NCBI RefSeq assembly: GCF_900113115.1
Contig: NZ_FOOF01000004.1
Span: forward strand, 1 to 64,000
Direction: 5' to 3'
Origin: Duganella sp. CF458
Lineage (GTDB): Bacteria; Pseudomonadota; Gammaproteobacteria; Burkholderiales; Burkholderiaceae_D
DNA length: 64,000 nucleotides
Positions 54,213-63,635 of this stretch are shown here, in pieces. Positions within the stretch are counted from its first letter, which is position 1. Every line of letters starts with the position of its first letter. Made by a program: the position numbers and the translations under genes. The notes beneath the pieces are model-generated. The model saw nothing but the letters and a program-made list of their open reading frames with translations. It made no database searches and was not told the origin of the DNA.

Positions 54213-57200
54213 GCGGCTTGAGCCTCTGTAGCAAATGATGCGGCGGATTCCATGTCCACCGCCACGATGCGCGATACGCCCTGCTCCTGCATCGTCACAC
54301 CGATCAGTTGATTGGCCATCTCCATCGCAATCTTGTTGTGCGAAATGAAGAGGAATTGGGTCTGGTCGGACATGCGCTTGACCATGCGGCAGAAGCGCTC
54401 GGTATTGGCATCGTCCAACGGCGCGTCCACCTCGTCCAGGAGGCAGAATGGCGCGGGATTCAAACGGAACATCGAGAACACCAGGGCCGTGGCAGTCAGC
54501 GCTTTTTCGCCGCCGGACAGCAGGTGGATGGTGGCGTTCTTCTTGCCTGGCGGTTGCGCCATGACCTGCACGCCGGAGTCGAGGATTTCCTCTCCCGTCA
54601 TGATCAGCTTCGCCTGGCCGCCGCCGAACAGGATCGGGAACAGTTCGGAGAAGCTCTGGTTGACGCGGTCGAAGGTGTCCTGCAGCAGGTCGCGGGTTTC
54701 CTTGTCGATCTTGGTGATCGCATCCTCCAGGGTCGCAATCGCCTCGTTCAGGTCGCGGTTCTGCGCATCCAGGAAATTCTTGCGTTCCGACGCGGTGGCC
54801 AGTTCATCCAGCGCGGCCAGGTTGACGGCGCCCAGCGCGGTAATGGCGTTGGTCAGGCGGGTCACTTCGCCCTGCAGGTAGGACGCTTTCATGTCCGGGT
54901 GCAGTTTTTCGGCCAGCGCGGCTTCGTCAGCCTGTACTTCAGCCAGTTGCTGCGCGAACTGCTCCTGGTTCAGGCGCGCCGCCTGTTCCTTCAACTGCAT
55001 CTCGGTGATCCTGTCGCGCTGCGGCTGCAGGCTGCGTTCGGACTGCATGCGCGAGTCTTCGAACTGGCGCAGTTGCTGCGTTATCTGGTCGAGTTCATGG
55101 CGGGCGTCGGCCAGCGCGCGTTCCTGCTGCGTGCGGCGGTCCAGCAGGTCCTGCAAGCCCTCGTTGGCGGTGCCGGCTTCCAGGCCCTCCAGTTCCAGCT
55201 TGCCCGCTTGCAGGCTTTCCGTCACTTGCGCGACCTGCGCGGTGGCAGTGGCAATATTGCGGCGCAGTTCGTCGATGCGGTTGCGGCCCGATTTTTCGGC
55301 GAATTCGGCTTCCTGGGCCTTGCGTTCCAGTTCGCGCAGAGCTTCGCGGGCATCGGCCAGGCGCTGCTCTTTCGCCATGAAGGCGGTCTGGCCGTCTTCA
55401 TGCTCGCCTTGCAGATTGCCCAGCTCCATATCGAGCTGCTCGAACTTTTCCTCGGATTCGAGCTTGACCTGCATCTGCTCTTCTTCCTGCGCCGAGATTT
55501 CGGCCAGGTCGGTCTCGATCTGGTTGCTGCGCTGGTTGAAGCGCGCTTCAATTTCCGACAGCTTGACCACTTCGAGCTGCAGCGTGTGCACGCTGGCGGT
55601 CAGGCTTTGCACCTTGGCGCGCAGCTCGGTCAGCAGGCGGCTGTGGTTGCCCAGCGCCGCATCGGCGCGCACGGCGCGGCTGCGCGCTTCTTCGGCCAGC
55701 ATCGATTGTGCGCGCAACTGCTTGGTGATGTTCTCGATTTCGTGCTGGCGGCCCAGCATGCCGGCCTGCTCGTCGTCTGCGGCGTAGAAGCGCACCGACG
55801 ATTGCGTGATGATGTGACCTTGCCTGGTGACGAAGCAGCCTCCGGCCGGCAACGTGGCGCGCGCCGCGAAGGCGCTGGCGTTGTCGTCAGCCAGGAAGAC
55901 ATTGTGCAGCCAGTCCTGCAGCACTGCGCGCAAGCCCGGGTCGTTCAGCTTCAGCAGGTCAATGAACGGCCGCAGCGCCGCATCGCCGGCAGGCGCAGGC
56001 GCAGGTGCAGCGCCGCCCGCAGCGGGCGCGAACAAGGCCAGCTTGGCCGGCGGCGCATCGTTGAAGAAATGCTTGGCCCATTCGATATTGGACACCTGCA
56101 GCGCCGAAGTCCGCTCGCGCAATACTGCTTCGAGCGCGGTTTCCCAGCCCTGTTCGATATCGAGCTTCTGCCACAGGCGCGGCAGCTCATTCAGTTCATG
56201 CTTTTGCAGCCACGGGGTGATCTTGCCTTCGGTCTGCACCCGCTCCTGCAGCTGGCGCAACGCGTTCAGGCGCGCTTCCAGCTGGTGCGTGGCGGCGGAT
56301 TCCGACTGCACGGCAGCCTGCGCGGCCTGGCGCTCCTCCTCGAGCTTTGGCTGCTGCTCCAGCGCTTCCTCGAGCATCATGTTCTGCTCTTCCAGCGACT
56401 GCTGCTTTTCTTCCAGCTGCATCTTCAGGTTGGCCAGGTGCGAGGAATCGGGCATTGCCAGCCCGCCCTTCTCCTGCTGCAAGCGCTCCTTGCGCGTCGC
56501 CAGGCCGGCCAGGATGTTGGAGGCATTGCGCTGGTGCGCCGATTCCAGCTCCAGTTGCTGCTGCGCCTGCATGATGCGGGCACGCGACTCGGTGCTCCTG
56601 GTCTGCGCCTCGCGCCACTCCTGCTCCAGCACCGGCAGCAGCTCGCCCTTCTGCTCCGCCAGCATGCGCGCTTCTTCCACGCGCGCCGACAGTTCTTCCA
56701 GGTTGATTTCCGCTTCGGCGACCTGGCCGCCGTACTCCTCGGCCTGCTGCGCCCACTGGTCGCGCTGCGCGGTCAGGGTGGCAAGCTGCTGCTGCAAGCG
56801 GGTACGCGACTCGATCACGAACTTGATCTGCGCTTCCAGGCTGCCGATTTCGGCATTGGTCTGGTACAGGTGGCCCTGCGCCTGGTGCAGGCGGTCGCCG
56901 ACGGCAAAGTGGGCCTGGCGCATCTGTTCCAGCGTCAGCTCCACATTGCGCAGCTTGGCGGTCTGCTCTTCCAGGTCGTTCTGCGCCTGCTCCATCTCGC
57001 GGGAATACTTCGCCTGCTCGGCCAGCGCCTCGTTCTTGCGCAGCAGCCAAAGCAGCTTCTGTTTTTCCTCCTGGTCGGACTGCAGCTGGTGGAACTTGGT
57101 CGCCACCGCTGCCTGGCCTTCCAGCTTTTCCAGGTTGTTATTCAGCTCGCGCAGGATGTCATCCACGCGCAGCAGGTTTTCGCGCGTATCGTGCAGGCGG

Positions 57201-57745
57201 TTTTCCGTTTCGCGGCGGCGTTCCTTGTACTTCGATACGCCGGCAGCTTCTTCCAGGAACACGCGCAATTCTTCCGGGCGCGACTCGATGATGCGCGAGA
57301 TCATGCCCTGGCCGATAATCGCGTAGGCGCGCGGGCCAAGGCCGGTACCCAGGAAGATGTCCTGGATATCGCGCCGGCGCACCGGCTGGCCGTTGATGTA
57401 GTAGGTGGAGGTGCCGTCGCGCGTCAGTGTGCGCTTGACTGCGATCTCGGCGTACTGGCCCCATTGGCCGGACGCCTTGCCCTCGTTGTTGTCGAACACC
57501 AGTTCCACGGAAGCGCGGCCGGCTGGCTTGCGATGGGTGGAACCGTTGAAAATCACGTCCTGCATCGACTCGCCGCGCAGCTCGGACGCCTTCGACTCGC
57601 CCAGCACCCAGCGCACAGCGTCGATAATATTGGACTTGCCGCAACCGTTTGGACCAACCACGCCGACCAGCTGCCCCGGTACCTGGAAATTGGTGGGATC
57701 GACGAACGACTTAAATCCCGACAATTTAATGGAAGATAGACGCAC
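54209..57745 (-). CDS. smc: Chromosome segregation SMC ATPase
   Basis: The 1178-residue protein has the N-terminal ATPase head with Walker A GPNGCGKSNIIDAVRWVLGE, the Q-loop region, two long coiled coils (about 165-500 and 680-1020) around a hinge (about 510-660: LPRLWQKLDIEQGWETALEA, FVTRQGHIITQSSVRFYAAD), and the C-terminal head with the signature LSGGEKALTATALVFSMF and Walker B FCLLDEVDAPLDDAN. It organises and segregates chromosomes with ScpA and ScpB, which are not in this window. It is first in the smc-zipA-ligA-def unit. Confidence 0.97.
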
Positions 57746-57824
57746 GTTTTATCTGTACTTCGCCCGCTGGGACGTGTTAAAAAAGTGGCTAATCATACCA
57801 TTTTCCCTGTATAGCAAGAACAAA

Positions 57825-58295
57825 ATGAAGACCAGAACCGCCATCCTGTTTGTATGCATGGGTAACATTTGTCGCTCCCCGACCGCGGAGGGTGTATTCC
57901 GCGCCCGCGCCCAGGCCGCCGGGCTCGATTTGCATATCGATTCGGCCGGCACCCATGCATACCATATTGGCAATCCGCCCGACCCGCGCTCGACCCACCA
58001 CGCCGCAGCCCGCGGCTACGACCTGAGCACGCAGCGCGCCCGCAAAGTGTCCGCCGAAGACTTTGAGCGCTTCGATTACGTGCTGGCGATGGACCGCGAC
58101 AACCTGGAAATGCTGCAGCGCGCCTGCCCTGCACAATTCCGCCACAAGGTCAGGCTGTTCATGGAATTCGCCTCGCGCTCGGGATCGGACGTGGTGCCCG
58201 ATCCGTATTACGGCGGCGCCAATGGCTTCGATACGGTGCTGGATTACATCGAGGACGCATCGGACGGCCTGCTGGCCGCCCTGCGCAAGACATAG
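57825..58295 (+). CDS. Low-molecular-weight protein-tyrosine phosphatase
   Basis: The 156-residue enzyme has the P-loop FVCMGNICRSPTAEGVFRAR (nucleophile Cys and Arg of CxxxxxRS) and the general acid Asp in VPDPYYGG. No tyrosine-kinase or exopolysaccharide genes are adjacent, so it is probably the housekeeping type rather than a Wzb partner. The ATG at 57825 starts the domain and lies about 80 bp from the divergent smc gene. Its stop lies inside an overlapping palindrome. Confidence 0.92.
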   Translation: MKTRTAILFVCMGNICRSPTAEGVFRARAQAAGLDLHIDSAGTHAYHIGNPPDPRSTHHAAARGYDLSTQRARKVSAEDFERFDYVLAMDRDNLEMLQRACPAQFRHKVRLFMEFASRSGSDVVPDPYYGGANGFDTVLDYIEDASDGLLAALRKT

Positions 58296-58323
58296 GCCTA
58301 AGCTTTAGGCCTAAGCTTAGGCC
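58294..58323. repeat. Overlapping palindromes at a convergent gene junction
   Basis: Two perfect palindromes overlap: AGGCCTAA-GCT-TTAGGCCT (58294-58312) and GGCCTAAGCTTAGGCC (58308-58323). Together they are tandem copies of AGGCCTAAGCTT. The stop codons of both converging genes (TAG at 58293-58295 and TAA at 58319-58317) lie in them. They may act as a two-way transcription end or mRNA stabiliser, although no T-run follows. Confidence 0.7.
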
Positions 58324-61100
58324 GAAGTGCCGTTGGCCGGCAAGTCGTGGTGGTCGTCGTTGACGGCGGCGACACCACCCATTGCCACCGACAGCGCGGC
58401 GGCGACCACACCCTCGGTGCGGATCAGGCGTACGGTACCCTTGCGGAACTGCTCCGCCATGGCCTCGCCCGTGATCGAGAACGCCTCCTGGCGACCCGTG
58501 GTGGAGAAGATGTAAAGCGTCTTGAGTGGACTGATCCAGGCCAGCTTGACCTTGCGCTTGCCGCCTTCGCCCTGGTCGAACTCGAGCCACATGCCGCGGG
58601 CCAGGCTATCCACCTCGATCGCTGCATCGTCGTCCGGCGGCGGCGCTTCCTCAGCTTTCACTTCCGCCACCGCTTGCAGCTGCATACGGCGCTCGGCATC
58701 CTTCTTCGCCACTTCCAGCGCCAGTTCAACCTGGCGCTCAGGCGACATTTCGATTGGCGCACGCACGATCGACGCGTGGCACTCCGCCAGTTCGGCGAAG
58801 AACTGCAGGCGGTCGGCGTCCTGCCACTTGATCACGTCCAGCCACTTGTTGAGGGTGGACAGCAAGGTAGGCAGCTTGGAAATCAGTTTCTTGCGCTCGT
58901 CCTGGGTAATCTTTGGACGCACGCTCCAGATCAGGTCATCCATGGTCTGGGTGGCATTATTGACGGCGCCCGGCTTCTCGCCCTCAACGCTGTAGGCGAT
59001 GGTCAGCACCGACACCCACTTGTTTTCCAGGAAGGCCTCGACAATCGCCACCACTTCACCGGTGCCGATGCGCAGCGCCACGGCATCCTTGGCCGACTTG
59101 GCGGCCACCGACATCTTCTCCTGCTTCAGCGCCTGGGCGATCGGCTCCGCCATGGCGGCCGCCGCTGCAGCCTCCTCCGCCTTGATCGACGCTTCCAGCT
59201 CGTTGACCGCCTCGGTGAAGACAGTCATCTCTTCTTCGTGATCCTCGCTGACCTTTTCCACGCTGCGCTGCATGGCCTTGTACAGCGGGTCTTCCGGGTC
59301 CTTGCGGTTCTCCCAGCCCATGCGCGACAGCAGGTCGATCATGCGGCGCGCCGGATGCGCTTCCTGGAAGAAGAAATTCTTGTCGACCAGCGCAGCCTTC
59401 AGCACCGGGATCTGCAGGAAACGGATCAGGTTGCGGATTTCCGGCGAAATGCTCTCGTCGCGGAATACGGACTCAAACACCGCCGACAGCAGGTCGATGG
59501 TGCCTTCGTCGGCACGCGTCAGGCTGCCTGCCGGCGCTTGTTCCTTGATCTGCGGCAGCAGGAATACGTTACCCATCGAACCGCCGCCCGCCGCGAAGCC
59601 AGGCGCCGGCATCGCGCCGCCGCCAGCCTGGACCGGACCTACAGCGAAGCCCGGCGCGAGGTTGACCTGCATGCCCGGAGCGTTCATTGCGCCCGGATCG
59701 GCACTGGCAAACACGGTCCCCGACGGCACGCCGCGCTGCAGCTGGGCCAGGAAATTCATCAGCGGTTCTTTGGCGCTGATCAGCGATGCGCGCTGGGCCG
59801 CTTCATTATTCGCGCCGCCATGGAAGCCTTGCGCCGGACCCTGCACCCAGCCGCCGGCAGGAACCGCCACGCCGCCCTGCACGCCAGGCACTGCGACTCC
59901 GCTCAACATCCCGCCCGGGACGCCGCCCGGCACGCCCATGTCCATCGCGCCGGCGCCGGGCATGATCGGCATGCCGCCGCCCGGCACTACGCCACCGGCA
60001 GGAATCATCATGCCGCCGGCTGCCGGGACACCCGGCATGCCCGCCATCATTGGCGCCACACCGCCGCCGACAGCTCCCGGCATCATGCCGACGCCAGCCT
60101 GCATTGCGCCTGGGACGAAGCCAGGTGCCGGCATTGCCTGGCCGGGAGCGGCCATCGGCCCCACTCCCATGGCCGCCGCCGCGGCAGCGGACGTATCCGT
60201 GGTATGCGCCGGAGTGCCGTACAGGCCCGGCGTCACACTGAGCGTCGGCAACGACAGGTCAAGGTCGCCCAACTGTTCGAACCCGGATGGCCCCGCACTG
60301 CCGCCGCCAGGCGCGTCGCCCGCGCCCGAGAAGAATTGGCGCAATTGCTCCGCCAGGGCAGCTTGCTGGTTTTTCTTGCGCGAAGGCGCTTGCGAAGCGT
60401 CGTGCGAGTCGGCACGGCGCGTCTTGTGTTTTTCCACCGAGCCCGGGCCCACGCCCTTGCGCTCCAGCGCGGAGCTGAGCTCTTCGAGCATCGCGCCAAA
60501 ATTGAAGAAGCCTTCAGGGCGCAGGAATGGCTTCATCAGCTCATGCGCTTCTTCGTCCTTGACGAAATCGATCCACGCCTGCTGGAACGAACCAAGGAAC
60601 ACCTCGGGGCGGAAAGGATTCTGGTTGATGCGCAGGATCTCGCGGTCCAACAGGAACGCCAGGCGCACATTCAGGGTGGCCAGGCCATCGGAGTACTTGA
60701 CCTCGAACGCTTTGCTATAGCTGCCCAAGGTGACCTTGGTGTCCATTTCCTCCATCGACACCAGCGACAGCGCGTCGGACATCTTGCGCGCCGGAGCCTT
60801 CTGGCCAGGGGCCAGCTGGGCGATTTCCACGCGCAGGTCGCTTTCGAGCTGCTTGGCGAAGATGCCGAGGAAGGCGTAATGATCGGTGCGCAGGCGATTC
60901 CCGGCACGCAGGCGCGCCTGCAAGGTCTTGACGTCGACCGCGTGATCCGCGTCGACCAGTTCGGCCGCCCAATGCGTCGACAGTTCGACGAACTGCTCGC
61001 TGATGTGCTTGTTCACCAGGCTGATCAGGTTTTCCAGCAAGGCATGCCGCGGCGTGACCGCTTTTTTGAGCGCCGAAGATGTTGGGTTTTCTGGAAGCAT
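58317..61100 (-). CDS. DUF1631 protein with a Gly/Pro/Met/Ala-rich linker
   Basis: This large 927-residue protein belongs to DUF1631, found in Beta- and Gammaproteobacteria and of unknown function. The N-terminal part (about 15-225) is helical (LLENLISLVNKHISEQFVEL, FVKDEEAHELMKPFLRPEGF), the C-terminal part (515-820) is also helical and charged (LLSAVFESVFRDESISPEIR), and a PilZ-like or beta segment follows near 835-900 (MWLEFDQGEGGKRKVKLAWI). Residues about 305-430 and 460-510 are a low-complexity linker rich in Gly, Pro, Met and Ala. It is next to a phosphatase gene but convergent, so the two are not co-transcribed. Confidence 0.85.
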   Translation of the reverse strand: MLPENPTSSALKKAVTPRHALLENLISLVNKHISEQFVELSTHWAAELVDADHAVDVKTLQARLRAGNRLRTDHYAFLGIFAKQLESDLRVEIAQLAPGQKAPARKMSDALSLVSMEEMDTKVTLGSYSKAFEVKYSDGLATLNVRLAFLLDREILRINQNPFRPEVFLGSFQQAWIDFVKDEEAHELMKPFLRPEGFFNFGAMLEELSSALERKGVGPGSVEKHKTRRADSHDASQAPSRKKNQQAALAEQLRQFFSGAGDAPGGGSAGPSGFEQLGDLDLSLPTLSVTPGLYGTPAHTTDTSAAAAAAMGVGPMAAPGQAMPAPGFVPGAMQAGVGMMPGAVGGGVAPMMAGMPGVPAAGGMMIPAGGVVPGGGMPIMPGAGAMDMGVPGGVPGGMLSGVAVPGVQGGVAVPAGGWVQGPAQGFHGGANNEAAQRASLISAKEPLMNFLAQLQRGVPSGTVFASADPGAMNAPGMQVNLAPGFAVGPVQAGGGAMPAPGFAAGGGSMGNVFLLPQIKEQAPAGSLTRADEGTIDLLSAVFESVFRDESISPEIRNLIRFLQIPVLKAALVDKNFFFQEAHPARRMIDLLSRMGWENRKDPEDPLYKAMQRSVEKVSEDHEEEMTVFTEAVNELEASIKAEEAAAAAAMAEPIAQALKQEKMSVAAKSAKDAVALRIGTGEVVAIVEAFLENKWVSVLTIAYSVEGEKPGAVNNATQTMDDLIWSVRPKITQDERKKLISKLPTLLSTLNKWLDVIKWQDADRLQFFAELAECHASIVRAPIEMSPERQVELALEVAKKDAERRMQLQAVAEVKAEEAPPPDDDAAIEVDSLARGMWLEFDQGEGGKRKVKLAWISPLKTLYIFSTTGRQEAFSITGEAMAEQFRKGTVRLIRTEGVVAAALSVAMGGVAAVNDDHHDLPANGTSA

Positions 61101-61214
61101 GGTCTGGCCTGGCTTTGGTGGTTATTCACATTGTCGCAGATTATTGCCAAGTGGCAATAGGTAAACGAAGAGAATTTCGAAATATTTAGGGTGACGTGGA
61201 GAAATTGTTGAGTT

Positions 61215-61242
61215 TGCACCACGATGGTGCAGGACTAGTCCT
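61215..61242. promoter_or_regulatory. Adjacent palindromes upstream of the small basic protein gene
   Basis: TGCACCA-CGA-TGGTGCA (61215-61231) directly abuts the perfect 12-bp palindrome AGGACTAGTCCT (61231-61242). They lie 84 to 111 bases before the small-protein ATG, a likely place for regulator binding. A possible promoter (TTGCAT, 16 bases, TATTGC) lies between them and the gene at about 61256-61283. Confidence 0.45.
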
Positions 61243-61325
61243 ACAAACCTGGCCGTTGCATTCCGATTCACCTTTACTATTGCACAAAGCATGATGAAGT
61301 TCCGATCCTTCAGAAAGGAACTATC

Positions 61326-61493
61326 ATGAAATCCAAGCAAAAATCCAGCAAGCAGAGTTCGAGCTCGGGCACGCGCCAGAGTGCCGACCAGGGCTCGCGT
61401 TCGGCTGCGCAGCCGGCTAGCCAGCAGTCCGATACCGGCCGCCAGAGTAAGACGGACAAGAAAACGCCCGCCAGCCGTAGCGGCAATCGCTAG
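61326..61493 (+). CDS. Small basic, disordered protein (55 residues)
   Basis: The ATG at 61326 has a good ribosome-binding site (AAAGGAA, 61314-61320) and opens a 55-codon frame ending in TAG at 61491. The product (MKSKQKSSKQSSSSGTRQSA to KKTPASRSGNR) is about half Ser, Lys, Gln and Arg, has no hydrophobic segment and should be disordered, and may bind nucleic acid. A hairpin with a terminator-like shape follows. The signals around it argue that it is real, but no known family is recognised. Its composition resembles some stress-induced or ribosome-associated small proteins. Confidence 0.65.
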   Translation: MKSKQKSSKQSSSSGTRQSADQGSRSAAQPASQQSDTGRQSKTDKKTPASRSGNR

Positions 61494-61511
61494 ATGAGCG
61501 GCAGCACATGA

Positions 61512-61540
61512 GGGGCCTGGGAGCGTGCTTCCAGGCCCTT
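61512..61540. terminator. Hairpin between the small-protein gene and the ClpP-like gene
   Basis: Perfect arms GGGCCTGG and CCAGGCCC (61513-61520, 61531-61538) around a 10-base loop lie 20 bases past the small-protein stop, followed by TTGTCGTTTGG on the plus strand. It separates two convergent genes and may terminate both, though the T-run is broken. Confidence 0.6.
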
Positions 61541-61560
61541 GTCGTTTGGGGTAGCGCGCT

Positions 61561-62121
61561 TCAGATGTTCGTTACGCGCTTGCCCTTGGGCGGCTTGAAG
61601 TCGGCCACTTCGTTGACCATGCCGACTTTGGCGGCCTCCGGGGCGGTCAGGTGCAGGTCGGAATAGGCGTGGATATTCCAGTGCTCGTCGCTCAGGCGGA
61701 CGTGCTTGCGCAGGATGGACTCGGTGCGCGCGTCGTCGGCCTGCAAGCCTTCGACGATGATACGCAGCGCATCCGGCCGGGCGCCGTGCGGCGCGCTGGC
61801 GTGCGACTTGTGCACCATGAAACGCGCCGTTTCACTGGCATAGCGCTCTTCACCGGACAGGAACAGGATCACGGCAATCGAGGCCACGGCACCGCCGTTG
61901 TAGGTGATGATCTTGATCGGCAGGTTGCGCAGGTAATTGTGCAGGCACAGGCCGTCGCTGACGTAACCGCCGTTGGACTGGATCAGGATGTGGGCGGTTT
62001 CGATGCCGTCTTCCGTCATGTCCGCCACCGCGTCGAACACGCGGTGCACCATATCGCTGTTCACGTCTCCGGACAGGGTGAACCAGGCCTCCGTATCGCG
62101 TTTTTGCTTTTCTTCGCTCAT
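61561..62121 (-). CDS. ClpP-like serine protease homologue
   Basis: The 186-residue product has the ClpP fold: WFTLSGDVNSDMVHRVFDAV, HILIQSNGGYVSDGLCLHNY (substrate groove), the nucleophile Ser81 in NGGAVASIAVILFLSG, His104 in FMVHKSHA and Asp155 in YSDLHLTAPEAAKVGMVNEV. The catalytic triad appears present, but the sequence is divergent from housekeeping ClpP and the GxxAS context (AVASIA) differs from the usual QAASMG. It is a stand-alone ClpP paralogue without clpX beside it. I chose the ATG at 62121 (MSEEKQKRD). Confidence 0.87.
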   Translation of the reverse strand: MSEEKQKRDTEAWFTLSGDVNSDMVHRVFDAVADMTEDGIETAHILIQSNGGYVSDGLCLHNYLRNLPIKIITYNGGAVASIAVILFLSGEERYASETARFMVHKSHASAPHGARPDALRIIVEGLQADDARTESILRKHVRLSDEHWNIHAYSDLHLTAPEAAKVGMVNEVADFKPPKGKRVTNI

Positions 62122-62188
62122 GGTCGCTCCACTATGGAAATGGATGTCCGACCATTCTAGCGCAGGCCGCGCCAAAGGGGCGTCAAGT

Positions 62189-62217
62189 TTGACTTTATTG
62201 TCCTCCTGTCATATAGT
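62189..62217 (+). promoter_or_regulatory. Sigma-70 promoter of the gcv operon
   Basis: TTGACT (62189-62194) and TATAGT (62212-62217) are separated by exactly 17 bases, an excellent sigma-70 promoter. Transcription should begin near 62224, just before the glycine riboswitch. Confidence 0.85.
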
Positions 62218-62227
62218 CTCAAGTCTT

Positions 62228-62413
62228 GATCGGGAGAGACCAGCGCACGCTGGCGCCGAAGGGGCATTACCCAGAAACTCTCAGGCAAAAGGACCGAACA
62301 AGGGCCCGCAAGGGCTAAAACTCTGGAGAGCGGCCCGCCACGGCGCGGGGCCCACCGAAGGGGCGTGCGGGAATACCTTCCCGTTATCTCTCAGGTACCA
62401 AGGACAGAGGGGT
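62228..62413 (+). promoter_or_regulatory. Tandem glycine riboswitch
   Basis: Two aptamers follow each other. The first has CGGGAGAGACC, GCGCCGAAGGGGCA, AAACTCTCAGGCAAAAGGAC; the second has CTCTGGAGAGCG, CCACCGAAGGGGCG and ATCTCTCAGGTACCAAGGAC. These are the conserved glycine-aptamer elements in the usual tandem layout with a short linker (about 62297-62320). They precede gcvT, the classical target, where glycine switches on glycine cleavage. Just downstream, a second CTCTG and a CCCC tract can compete for the aptamer-2 closing helix. Confidence 0.97.
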
Positions 62414-62466
62414 AGGCGTATTCATGTTTACGTTTATTAACCCCTATTCTCTGCCCTGAGGTATCA

Positions 62467-63585
62467 ATGACGCTCAAAGCAACCCCACTCAACAACGCTC
62501 ATCGTGCCCTTGGCGCCCGCATGGTCGACTTCGGCGGCTGGGACATGCCGGTCAACTACGGCTCCCAGATCGAAGAGCACCACGCCGTGCGCACCGACGT
62601 CGGCATGTTCGACGTGGCCCATATGTGCGTGGTTGACATCAAGGGTGCCAACGTACGTTCCTTCCTGCGCGGCCTGGTCGCCAACAACGTCGACAAGCTG
62701 CAGGTATCGGGCAAGGCGCTGTACTCCGCCATGCTGAACCCGGAAGGCACCGTCATCGACGACCTGATCATCTACTTCATCAACGAAGAGTGGTTCCGCC
62801 TGGTGGTCAACGCCGGTACCGCGGAAAAAGACATCGCGTGGATGAACCAGCAGAATCAAGCCACCAACGCTGGCCTGACCATCACCCAGCGCCGCGACGG
62901 CGCCAACGCCATGGCCCTGATCGCCGTGCAAGGCCCGAACGCCCGCGCCAAGGTCTGGGAAGTCATTCCGGAATCCAAAGCTGCCACCGCCGAAATGAAG
63001 CCATTCAACGTGGCCCTGGTGCCGGGCACCGCCTTCGGCGAAGCCATGGTTGCCCGCACCGGCTACACCGGTGAAGACGGTTTTGAGATCGGCGTGGCGG
63101 CAGAACAGGCGGAAAAACTGTGGAACGCGCTGAACGCCGCTGGCGTCAAGCCGGCAGGCCTGGGCGCGCGCGACACCCTGCGCCTGGAAGCCGGCATGAA
63201 CCTGTACGGCCAGGACATGGACGAAACCGTGAACCCGCTGGACGCAGGCCTGGCATGGACCATCGACCTGGTCTCCGAGCGCGACTTCATCGGCAAGGCG
63301 GCCCTGCAAGCCAAAGGCCAGAACCAGCAATTCGTCGGCCTGATCCTGCGTGAAAAAGGCGGCGTGCTGCGCGCCCACCAGAAAGTCATCGCCGCCGACG
63401 GCGCAACCGGTGAAATCACTTCCGGCACCTTCTCGCCGACCATGCAGCAGGCGATCGCGCTGGCGCGCGTGCCGATGGGCGTGAACGTGGGCGACACTGT
63501 GCACGTGGAAATCCGCGACAAGAAACTGGCCGCCACCGTGGTGAAGCTGCCGTTCGTCCGTAACGGTAAAATCCTGGTTGCTTGA
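62467..63585 (+). CDS. gcvT: Glycine cleavage system T protein (aminomethyltransferase)
   Basis: GcvT transfers the methylene group from the aminomethyl-lipoyl arm of GcvH to tetrahydrofolate and releases ammonia. The 372-residue protein has the family opening [47 protein letters not shown], and [15 protein letters not shown] with [20 protein letters not shown]. The start has GAGG 5 bases upstream, next to the riboswitch expression platform. gcvH follows 50 bp downstream. Confidence 0.97.
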   Translation: MTLKATPLNNAHRALGARMVDFGGWDMPVNYGSQIEEHHAVRTDVGMFDVAHMCVVDIKGANVRSFLRGLVANNVDKLQVSGKALYSAMLNPEGTVIDDLIIYFINEEWFRLVVNAGTAEKDIAWMNQQNQATNAGLTITQRRDGANAMALIAVQGPNARAKVWEVIPESKAATAEMKPFNVALVPGTAFGEAMVARTGYTGEDGFEIGVAAEQAEKLWNALNAAGVKPAGLGARDTLRLEAGMNLYGQDMDETVNPLDAGLAWTIDLVSERDFIGKAALQAKGQNQQFVGLILREKGGVLRAHQKVIAADGATGEITSGTFSPTMQQAIALARVPMGVNVGDTVHVEIRDKKLAATVVKLPFVRNGKILVA

Positions 63586-63635
63586 GCCAGAACTGAGCAG
63601 AATACCCAAACAATAACCTTAGCCTTGGAGCCAAC

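Noticed and set aside
54308..57739. 1143-codon plus-strand frame opposite smc
   Set aside because: It is antisense to a complete smc gene; its composition (Leu, Gln, Phe, Arg, His) reflects third-position GC bias and no motif is present.
58347..61160. 937-codon plus-strand frame opposite the DUF1631 gene
   Set aside because: It is antisense to the real gene and Arg/His/Gln-rich, with no start signal.
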